In this document: positions 15,201 to 27,100 of the stretch, piece by piece
Position numbering within the stretch: position 1 is the stretch's first letter
Layout of the letters: every line of letters starts with the position of its first letter
Position numbers and translations under genes: made by a program
Assembly (NCBI RefSeq): GCF_014898815.1
Contig: NW_026515544.1
Coordinates: 248,001 to 312,000, forward strand
Length of the DNA: 64,000 bases
Direction of reading: 5' to 3'
Origin: Panonychus citri
Lineage: Eukaryota > Arthropoda > Arachnida > Trombidiformes > Tetranychidae
Notes under the pieces: generated by a model
Seen by the model: the letters and a program-made list of their open reading frames with translations, nothing else
Told to the model about the DNA's origin: nothing
The model's database searches: none

Positions 15201-18200
15201 ATCAACTTCATGAAAAGTTTTCTGCTTTGGTTGTCGCTAAAAGGCTCATTGGCCGAGAATTGGTCTTATTTCCACCATCATGAAACTATTCCTGAATATA
15301 GTGATTACATGTGTTACTCCAACACAATCAACCTCATCCACTCGGATTTCCCACTCAATTCTGTCCAAGTTACACCAATCAAATCACCACCACCATCATC
15401 ACCCAAATCATTCAATGATAAGAGCCTCAGGCTCCAAATCTTCATCATCTTCATCATCTTCATCATCATCAACCACTTCTAATTCCCATTCATCTGAGAA
15501 GTCAAAATCTTCTCAATCTGATCATAAAATTCACCTCCTCCATTTACCTTTGGTAATCCACCTGACAATGAACATTATGTTCTCTCAATCTCCACCTAAC
15601 TCAGTCCGTTCATCACCAATACCCGATCCTGATACTATTATTAACTCTCAGAGTTCTAATAACCAAGAAGTTTCCCAAAGCCCTCGAAGGATCCAAAGTC
15701 GAGTTCTAATGAACTATCTTCATCAAAAACCGGGGAACTGAAGGGTATAAAAACACGGAATCCATCAGAACTCCAATTGTATCACTTCGATGATCTTTTC
15801 CTGATTATTGAATAATTTTATTCAATTCCTTCATTTATTTTTCCATTTTCTAAAACTTAGTTTTCTTTAATTTTCATTTTATTCATATTAATCTCTTTGC
15901 AATTAAGCTAATCAATCTCTTTATGCTTAATCTCTGTATCACTAAAGTGATCTAATTGTTTAACAGTTTAACCAAAATTCCGTTAATTACCATTCAATGG
16001 TCTCTTCTTAAAGTACCAAAACTTTGGCCAAATTAGAAAGACTTTGATTTTCTCTTTCTTTTCTTCTTTCTCTTCCCTTTCTTATCCTTTTAGCTTTAAC
16101 AAGCCTTTTACCTTTCAGAGGTTAAAACTTGTCTTATCATCATCATCATTACAAAGAAGATGATTTTTGGCGCGACAGTATTGTTCACTTGCTAATCTTA
16201 TCCTTGTCTATGATGATCACTAAAGTGATAAAAACGTTAAATTTTTCCCCTTTAACTATTACTAATTATGATTATTAATCATCTTCCCCCAATTTTGTTT
16301 TCTTTATTACTTTGTAATCTCTTCAACTAATCCTCAGTTTAATGCCTTCACTTTAACTGTTAAGTTCAAGTATCTCCATGTTAAACTCAATTTACCTTCT
16401 CTGTTTCTATTAAGTTCTCAATAAAGTTCAGTTCATTTTAACCATCACTTAGTGATCTTTGTTCAATAGAATTGATATTCTAATTGAGAATAATCCTGAA
16501 ATTACTTGGAACAAATCTGAATTTGTGACAGATTTATCTCCTGATTCCCCATCCGTTGGTTATAGTTAATCTCTCAGAGATATTGTGTCTCTATCTCATT
16601 CTGTTGCTCAGAATTTCTCCCTCAACTTAATCAACAAATACTCACAATGCAAAGAATCCATTTAACCTAATGTAACACATCCTCAGCATGAAGTTCATTG
16701 GAAAAGACATGGACAAAGGTTCACTGAGAGGCAAGAAAATAAAAAGCAAGATAATGTCTTATCATCTCCATCATCATAATCTTATATCCTTCTTCCCTTA
16801 ACATCCTCATCACATCTATAAGAATCGCTCTCTATCTCTCTCACACTCACTCACTCACTCACTCACTCACTCACTCTCTCCTCTCCGCATCTTTATTATA
16901 ATACTAAACACAAAATATTGACAATATTATAACAGTGAAATTGTATGTAAATTGACTGATTTATGGTAAATTTCAATTGAATAGTGAAAGTTTTTTTCAT
17001 GATTGTTGCAACTGGTTGTTTACCTTACTGGTGGTGATCATCATCATCAATGATCATTTAAGCTACGATGATATTTGTAATATTGATGGTTTTCTGTTCT
17101 ATCCAACATAAAGAGTGAAACCTTGACCAGTACCATTGATGTGATGAAAAGGAGGATGATAAGCAAAGCAGAAAGTGGTTCAAGACCAGAATGGATGAGA
17201 CAGAAAGAAAAAGAAAAAAAATTGATAGTGTTCAATGAAAAACGATTTCAAGTATTATCCTTAAGCTTTGGTTACATCTTTTCTCTAAAATTTTCAGAGT
17301 TTAGAGAGGAAATAATTCAATTCCATGATAATATCTTTGCCATGATACATTTTTCTATAAAATATACCGACAAAAAATGGATTTAAAACGATAGGAAGTA
17401 AATCTAATTTTTAATTGATACAATCAACTATTGGTAGGAACTTTTTTACAGAAAATTTTTTTTCTTTTAAGTTCACAAATTCTAATGAGGATTGTTTTAC
17501 CTTTCTCGGTGAATTTGATACGTGTAACTGAGTAATTGAGCTCTGATTGAATTTAAAATTCTTGTTAATGATAACATAAAGTAAGAAGATGAGATATAAA
17601 GTGGGAGTCAATACGGGGGGAGAGAGAGAGAGCATTATTGCTCATCATCCAATTTAGCTGAGAATCGGATAAAAGAGAGAAAGTTCTGAAAACAAGCTGC
17701 ATAACATTCAGAAGGAGGAGAGCTGGTTGAAGGAATAGAACATTTCAACCCTGTTTTTCGAACTTTTCATTTTCTTTTCTGTGGTTTCCATTCCATATAA
17801 TTCTTAGGAACTCTCCAGCAATGGATGCTATTCGTATAGCATTTTTATCTCCATACGATAAAGATATTATATTAAGCTTAAATTCTGATGATGAAACTTG
17901 ATCAGAAATCTAAACAAAAAAGAAGCAAAAACTTTAGAACCGATTTTAAGCTAAATTTGATTCGAAAAAGGAAGCAAAATGAAATCCAAAGTTAGGGATG
18001 TGATCTTGATGGTTAAACGAATGGTAAGACAATATATTTCCAGGGGAAAAACTGCTTAGTTCATGATAAAAGATGATGAAGAGATGTTTATACATGATGA
18101 TGATGGAAGGAGAGTTGGTGGTTATTGTGATGACGAAGATGATCTGTAAAGAAAATTTGTAAATAGAAAATGAATCAAGAAAAATGAGGTATCCGATTTC

Positions 18201-21088
18201 ATTGTTTTCTCATTGTTTCATGAGCATCTAAAGGTAATCATTTTTTCCCACTTGTTCATCTTTATTTTCATCATCATGTTGTTATTTTATCGAAGAGGTA
18301 AGGAGATAATGATGATGGTTATGAACCCGAGCGAGAAAAATTCATGATGGAAGCAGAAAATGCACTAAAATCATCGGTAAAATGAACTTGGAATCATGAT
18401 TCTGATTCCAAATTTCAATCGAATCAAAAATTTATCTCTTCTTCAAGAACATACTTATCATTCTCAACCTCACTTCGCTCTCTCTCTCTCTCCTTTTCAT
18501 GATTATCATGATTATCTTCATCTTCTCGTTTCATTCTTTTGTGTTCTTGGAAATATTTTCTAAATGGAACTTTTTTCTCTCTTAATTTTATTTCATTTCT
18601 TATTGTCTCATCATTTATCAATCTTATTCATCTTCCAATTATGATAATATCATTTCATGAGTTTAGTTAGTTAACTGTGTATCCTTTTTGAAATTTCCCA
18701 TTTCCACATAATCTTGAAACTGAACTTTCTTCTTGTTCTGGATCACAGTTTCACCATCATGATAACAATAACATGATGATAATTCAAAATGAATTCAGAA
18801 CTGATCACAATGAATTTTGTTGATAACTAATTCTAATAACTATTCAAGTGATTCAATTAAGTATCAGATTGGGAAGTTTTTTAATCTTTGGTTAATTGTT
18901 ATTATTAATAGATTAAAACTCATTCATGATTAACATTTAATATAGAAATAGATTTAATTTGAAAAAAAATATCAGAATTTCCCATTTTCTGTTCACTAAT
19001 CTGATTAATTCATTTTGAAACTGGACTCACACTGACCATAAGTTTGAATATGATGATGATTGTTATTGTTAGATATCATTGTAAACTAATTAAATTGTCA
19101 TTGAATAACCAAAGCTTGAGAGTCCCTCACAATTAAGTTATAATTAAATTTAGAGTTATCTGAAATTTCAACTTTCAATTGTGTTTATTTTATATAACCA
19201 TTACCATGATCATTGACTGTATTGTTGATGATACTTATAACAATAATGATAATGTTAATGGTAACAACAATCAACGGTTAATAACTTTCTATCTGTTTCA
19301 TGATAGTTAGTTAGTCTCATGACAATTTAATCAAAGATATTGTTGTTTTATTGTTGAGGATTCGGGTTGAACAAAAAAAGTTATCAGAAAAGTTCAATAT
19401 TGATCATGAATAAGAAATCAGGAAGAGAAAAATTTACCATGTGAAAAGTATTATTAACATTGAAATCTAATGAAAACATTGTCACTTGATCTGAAAATCA
19501 TCATTAACTTATCACATCAGAATGAATCGTTTTTCCTGATCACCAGAATCTCAATTTGAATCATTAATTCATCAACATTAACATTGATACAAACAAATCA
19601 TACAATCGTATAACAATATCATTAACAACACTCTTGATGATTAAGGTAAAAATTTGACTTGAAACTGATTAACTTGATATATCAACAATCAATTGATACA
19701 ATTGTATTCAAAAAGTGAATGAATCAAAATTGTGCTAATACTGAATAAGTTTGAAGATTGAACTTTTCATGGTGAAACTTTTACCAAAGTATCATGAGGT
19801 GGAAATTTAAGTTTAAAAAAGTTCACTGGGAGTTATTGATATTTTATCATATTCATCATGAAAAAAAGGTTGAAACCAATGGGTTATCATGGGGAAGTTG
19901 GAAACTCATTAGCTATGGATCATTTAAAGTCTTCCAACTGATATTATTTCATGGGAAGATGATGAAAAATTATCTTCAGACAATGATGATAATACTGAAC
20001 AAAATGATAACAATGATGATGATGCTCATAATCAAAAAAGGGAAAGCGAAGATGATGATGATGATGATCACCATGAACTATTTGAGTAAAATCAGTTGGG
20101 AACTGAACTTTAAAGAATTGGAAGTGACTTTAATTTTGTTTACACACAATTTTTGTCAATTATTGTGCAATTTATCATTCACATTTATCATCATGATAAA
20201 AACTAATTGCAATTAAAATGACAACAAACGTTAATTACGATAAAGATTAAAAATCTTCCCATTAATTGTCGTCACCTTATTTCACCTACTTTCACATGAA
20301 ACTTTCATCTTCTCAATTTTTCTGTTATCTTCCATCATCTTCATCACCATGAAACCAACATCCACCTTGAGATTGACTCGAACAATGAATGAAAAAAGAA
20401 AAGAGAGAAAAAAACTGTCATGGAAACACTTCCATTTCCGGATTATCTGACGACTACTTTGATCGTCATGAAAAGTTCACGAGTTTCCGGAATTTTTTTT
20501 CTACTCACGTTTCTTAATACTCTCCAGTATTTCCGGTTCAATTATCAACTCATCTAGAAGATATTGATGAAATTGATTCAGGAATCAGTCAATTCAATCA
20601 TGATGACACCATCAAGATTTCAAATTTAATTAACAAAAATTAAATTACTTTTTCTTTCAAAGATCCAACATAAAGTTAATACCATTCAGAATTTATAATA
20701 ACATTTGAATGAATCATTAGATTGGCTTTTTAATTTCATAACCAAGGTGATCAACTATAATGGTGATACTCAATTACCAGTTTAATTTGAAAACTTTTTT
20801 AATCAAATTGGGTTAACATTTAATTCATTTTCTTGATCAGATACAAAGAATCAATTAACATGATAGGTATCATGATGATTATTAACATCGGCATCTTTTA
20901 AAGTTATACAACAACCATGATAACATAGTGACAAGGGAAAATGTTTCAGAACTTGAACTTTTTTGTTCGGCATTTGGAAATAATAATAATAATAATTCAG
21001 AATAATGTTGTTTATAGTTGAATGTATTTTCATGATAACTGAATTTTAACTTTACTGAGCTTTTCTGATGCTCACCAGAAACGGAAAT

Positions 21089-21131
<43 letters not shown>

Positions 21132-24100
21132 ATCATGAAACTTTTCTGATTCTGAATTAACCTTACTACTTTTACATGGAGTTAACTATATTATTATTGT
21201 ATTAACAATGAAATGATATTTTCTACTTTTTAAAGAAATAAATTGAATCAGATAAAAAGATGAAGCTGAACTTTCTTCATGATAATTCAGAATGATTTTT
21301 ATTATTATTACTTATTATTGTCATTTTCAAATGAATGAGTTACTCAGATTGAATGAATAGATTCATGATATTACATCAACAGTTGAAACAGTTTCATGAG
21401 GGTTTAGGATACCAAAGAATCCAATTGAATATAATTCGGTAAACATTTTCATTAGAAGCCATCAAATTGATCCACCTTGTCCAGAGTGAATGTTATGAGT
21501 TACCTTTTTTTTTATTAGAATTGCTTTTCTTTTCCACTCTCAACTTCATGATGATTGGAAACTTTTCTCATGACCAACTATCGGTTGTTTTTATCCATGA
21601 ATCAATATGTATGTTAATTTAATTACAGTAAGTGAAGATAAAAAAAATTCTTTTTCAGAAATAAACGATATAATCTAGTGGAATATCCGATTTCATGGGA
21701 TGAGTTTGATTCCAACTTTTGCTCTGAGTTACGATTATTATGTTGAATAATTTTTGTCTTCTTCGCCTTCTTAATCTTTCATCACAGAATTTTTCATTCT
21801 TTACTTCATTCAGAATACTTATTTGTGGAGATGAAAGTTCTGTCCCATTCTTTACTATTACCATGATTCTATTGAATAAATTGGATCAGAATCAGAATTT
21901 TTCTTTCCCATTCCAACATTGACACTTTGTATCATGGATTGATTTTATTTCCTCTGTATTATCTCATTAATCTTAGATTGACATTGATTTTATTGCGTTG
22001 AGACTTTGTATCAACATGAGAAGTTTAATTATAACTCAATTCAGATAAATCCATAAGTTCAATGATCATAATAATTTTCTCAGTGAATTTTACCTTCAAA
22101 GTTATGGAAATTTAATTTGAACTGATTAGTGATTATTATTAAGAATATCAATTGATTAAATTTTATTTCTTCTTGATGATAAGATTATCAAAAAATATGA
22201 CCCAAAGAAAATTTGGAAATTCATTGGAACGTAAATATCTCATATCGATATTAACATGATCATCATTATTCATGTTCCAAGTTCATGTATAGTAACTCAA
22301 CTGAATAACAAGACACCGAGAAAAAAAAATGAAATTGACTGAAAATTCAGCAAAATTTACCCTTCAATTGAAATCCAATTGATGCTATCATGTTTTTGTT
22401 ATTTTCTATCTGAATTTTTCATGGTAAACCAGGATGACTCTGAACAGATATATTCATGATTCATATACTTCATGATTTACAATAAGGTTACGTAAATTGA
22501 TTGATCCAAAGTATTATAACAATAATCATGATGATACAAACTCCTGAATAGAGGTACAAAGATAAATCTGATTCAATGATTAAAAAAAATGATTCCAAAG
22601 ATTATCATGGATGTAATTCAATTCATGCGGTTTCTCAGCAACCAAAATGAAACTGATTAGATGATATTTATTGATTAAATCATTTAATTTTGCAAAAACA
22701 GAAAAAAACTTCATCATGATTAACCAATTATCTATCAATCAGGGTATCGGTTTCAATCAATTCAGGATCACCATGAACCATTTCAACAGAATTCAGATAG
22801 AGAGTAAAAACTTTGGAACTTTAAAATTGGAATCATTTTTTATTCACCTTTATGAGATAATTTCATTATTCTCATGAAATATAAGATGATGAAAACATTG
22901 AATTCATTTATCGTTGTGATTAGCATGATAATTCAGTTTGAAATGATCATTAATCACACGATAAAATTATCATCCAAGTGACTTTGTTTTTCACTTTAAA
23001 CTTAAAGTAAATTAATTTACAATTTAAAATTTCAATTACCTGTCAAAATATGATACACCTTTGATCATGATGATTATGATTAGTTAACTACACAGGAAAC
23101 CAGGATAATTAATTCAGCTAATTTTAAAATGAATAAGTTATTACAACAAAAACTTCATGGTTATATCACGATGTTCATAATCATTAAGATTAAGTTTCAA
23201 TTTGAGAAAACAAAATCACCAATTTGATAAATTAAAGAGTCTCAATCATGGTGATAATGATAATTTCAACTATCATCGCATGGTATTGATTGATTCAGAG
23301 AAATCATCATGGTTATCAGTTTTCATGGAGTAAAAATTGTTTCCATTTTTTTCCTCAGTCATTCAGTTATCTAAATATTATATCAAGAGGGTGGTGAGAT
23401 TTTCTTGTTATTTCCTTTGATTGTGTAAAAGAATCACAATTGTTCAAAAGTCTTCATGTTACATTATCATGTAAAACCTGATTCGACTTGAATTCCCAGT
23501 ACATTTTCAACTATTATCACTTATTTACTTTCACCTTACATTTCATGTTATACCTCATGTAACTATTTTCTTTCCCTACTGAGCAAAAGAGTAAAAGAAG
23601 ATGAAGCTGAATAAAGTTCAGAGACTTTGAAAAGAACTTATCTCTCTCTCTCTCTCTCTCAAATCTATTCTTAAACTAGAAAAGGGAAGAAAAGAAAGCA
23701 AAAAGTTCCGTATTAAGATTCAATTGAAAAAAAGTTAGAGTAACATGATGATGAAGATGAAATAATGATGACGATAATAATAATAAAAAGATTTCAAATT
23801 TTTCGTTCACAAGACAATTTTCATCTTTACAATCACCATCATCTCCATGGTATCAAATGATTTTCACTGAACATTTGATTCAATTTTTTCCTCCTTCCTC
23901 ATTGTAACTGTTTTCTCATCTTATTCCTCTTTCACCTCTGTCCATCGCTCGGTGGTCAGTTAACCTATCTAAAGATAAACATGAATTGATAATGTTCCCA
24001 TCTCATTGAAGGAAAACTTTGTCATTTCATTTTCTCATCCATGTTATTTGATTCCCTATCAAGTTTTTACCGTTATTTTGGCTCATTTGATTTCATGTTG

Positions 24101-27100
24101 ACTATTATTATCTTGATAACAATGAATCTTTGAATCCCTCCAACAGCAACAACACTACCACCACCACCTCCATCTCATCATCATCATCATCATCCTGTCC
24201 TTTGCTTTCTTGACCCATTATCATGATCCTAAATTGATTTACCTTTTCCCCTCTGATAAATTAAGTAGCTTTTATATTCCTCAGTCTATTGTGTAATATA
24301 ACATTTACCTGGTTCATTTGAATATATGATCAACTCTTGTGCTTGTCTATCAAAATGAAATTTACATTAAACTCACTCTCTCATCTTGATATACATTCAT
24401 TGTCATTGTTATTATTTACATAATAGGTAAAAAGATACAAAACAAACCTTAACGATAACAATGATGATAATTCTGGTTCGTCATGATTTAATCATTAATT
24501 TGGATCGTATTGTTATTGATTTAAAAACCTTAATGTTTTCCCATTACTCTCATTAGATTAACTTGAGATTTTCTCTTATTTTTCTATCAAATAAAATTGA
24601 TTTATCATAAGATTTACCAAATATCGGTTATTATCAAACCGATAACCATGGTAATGTGATTATTAAAGATATTCCAATGGTTCATGTTCAATATTATGGT
24701 CAATTGAATCTCTACTGACCTGATGAAAGTGGAAAGTTCAAAACCTTAAACCTTTCCAGAGATTTGATTACTCTGTTAATCTACTAATCTGAAAGAATTA
24801 AACTTTTGGAACCTTTTTCGTTACTGTTCAATGTCTATTCCAATGAAATCTACATGGAGTTGATCATTTTTTGAACTTTTCCTTTTTCCTCACCCTGTTC
24901 CTATTCAATTAATAAATCAATCAGTATTGGTGAACCTCATTACTTTCATGGTGAGTTCATGTGATAATAAAAAGCATATATAAGATTCCCATGTTATCTC
25001 AAGTCTATTTTATCATATTCATTGTGATTCCCTGTTCGGGAGTAGAAAATAATATTGTATGAAGGAAAATGCTCCTTTTCCCATGAGTCAAGTGAAGTGG
25101 TGGTGGTGGTGGGTGACTAAGGATAGGGAAGAGGGTGGAAATGATAAGTAAAAGGGTAAATTCATCATTGATCATCTTAAGCGTCAAGGTTGAGATAATC
25201 TGTCATCCATGTTGTTTTTCTTCTGCTTCTGTTGTTATATTCTAGGCAATTGCTTTTGCTTAGAAAATTGTTCATATTGACCTGAAAGATGAAGATGAAG
25301 ATAATGATGATGAGAATGAGGATGAGGATAATGAAGAGACCTAAACATCATAAATTGTGGTCTTACCAAATTAATATGAGAAGGTGGAGAGAAATTAATT
25401 GCACCTAAAACCAGAAAATCAATCAATTTTCTTCATGTTGATATTTCATTTCAACTTCCAATTCAGATTCGATAATCAATTGTCAACTTCATCAACTTGA
25501 TCGTAAATGTCTCATGGAATTCATGTAATTTGAAATTGGGTTGTGATTAATTGTAATCGAGGATAATTTTGTAGAAAAGAGAGTGAGAAAAGTCAATTCA
25601 AAACAATTAACTAATCGTCAAATTTCACAGAGTATAATTTAAAGTAATTTCAAGAGATGGAAAATTATTTATCATGATTAATTTAGTTAATCAGGTTACA
25701 TCATTTATTTAGGTGAAAAATTTAGTTACTCTTGAATTTAGGTTGGTAAAACTAATTGTCTTCACTGTTTATAACAATCAGATAATCAGATTGATTTACT
25801 TTCTAGTGATCAGTTAATTATCATGTCTTTTCATCAAGTCAATGATTATTCAACTGGGAATGATTATGATTTTATTGAACAGTTGATTAACTAGATGATC
25901 CCTTTAACAACAATCAAGTTGACGAGTGACAACAAATCATCAACAATTAATAATATCCGAAAGATACTACATATAAATTAAACAATCAATATAATCAAAT
26001 GATGCTCACAGTTAGCAAATTAAAGTTCATACATTTTGTTCAACTGTAAAGTTAACAAGAGTTTCAAGGAATCAACATTCATCATGATTAACTACAAACT
26101 TGATTAATCAGCCTGAATATTTGATCATTAGATTAACTGTAAATTGATCATTAATTGAAAAAGTAAATAAATATTAATATAATATTTCAATATCAATGGT
26201 CAGTAACAGGGAAGTGAAATTTTTGACTCAATGTCATGAGGATAATGTTAAGTGTTGCATTGAATTAATTTTTGTTGAACTTACTGAAACTTTTATTGAT
26301 TCAGATTTTCAAGGTGAGTTTCATGATAATGGAAACTGATAAGTGTTAAAGTGATTATCATGAAAATTGTTACACAAAAATATTAATTGCTTATTGGAAA
26401 GTGAACCAAAATGTAAATAATTATCTCTCAGTTTTATCAATTCATTTGTATGATTCATTTTCATGACATTGATGGTTAATATTAAATATATAAGATATCA
26501 GAATGTGCCTTCAGGCTATTGAAACTTATATATTATATGATAAGATGATGACAAAATGAAAATAGTTTCCTTGTTAACATAAAGAAACTTTTGTCACAAT
26601 TAGTTTGAACAATTCTCATGAAAATTACCATGAAAAGTTCAGCTTATTGTCCTAAAGTGAATTAATTTTCATACTCAAACTAATTGTTCAGCCCATTGTT
26701 TTAATGGGAAAAACTTTTCAATTTTGTTTATTTTTTGACACTTCATGAAAAGTTACATGTTACATTTTTGAAACTTCAGATCAGATTCACCATTAAGGAT
26801 AAAACTTGAATGAAACTGAATTTAATCATTTTCCATGCATCATAATCATCACAAAAGTATCATTACAATGTAACACATTCACTTTAATAGTGATTAACTT
26901 GTATGTATATTGAATTTTAAGCTTAGTTTTATGTGAGATAATTATATTGTTAGATTATTGTTATTATCGTTTTCTGATCATAATGAACAATTTACGATAA
27001 TTTTTTCTCCTCTTTTTCAAATAAGTTACATTTTCTCATTGGATAATCTATTGATTGTTTCCTCATTAACCTTCATTGTTGAGGTAATAAAAATGTTTCC

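Larger units (their letters stand above)
5444..16646 (+). mobile_element. Ty3/gypsy-type LTR retrotransposon, full length (11.2 kb)
   Basis: Two nearly identical direct LTRs begin TG and end CA, and the 4-base target duplication ATGC lies at 5440-5443 and 16647-16650. Inside, in order, are gag with a CCHC knuckle, a DTGA aspartic protease, reverse transcriptase, RNase H, integrase and a third reading frame with zinc-finger cysteines. The RT, RNase H, integrase order defines the Ty3/gypsy (Metaviridae) layout rather than copia. It sits sense to the host gene inside its third intron. By eye the LTRs differ only by four small indels, so insertion looks recent. Several reading frames are broken by single-base indels; these may be real or consensus errors in a repeat. 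Confidence 0.93.

Noticed and set aside
12738..15738. Retroviral-type envelope gene.
   Set aside because: No convincing signal peptide, furin-like site or terminal membrane anchor in any open piece; the visible signal is a cysteine-rich zinc-finger pattern instead. The broken frames leave some doubt.
19928..20089. Acidic Asp/Asn-rich open frame (DDEKLSSDNDDN-type) in the large intron, preceded by an AG.
   Set aside because: It is produced by GATGATGAT runs, has no donor or partner exon and no conserved sequence; an alternative terminal exon is possible but unsupported.
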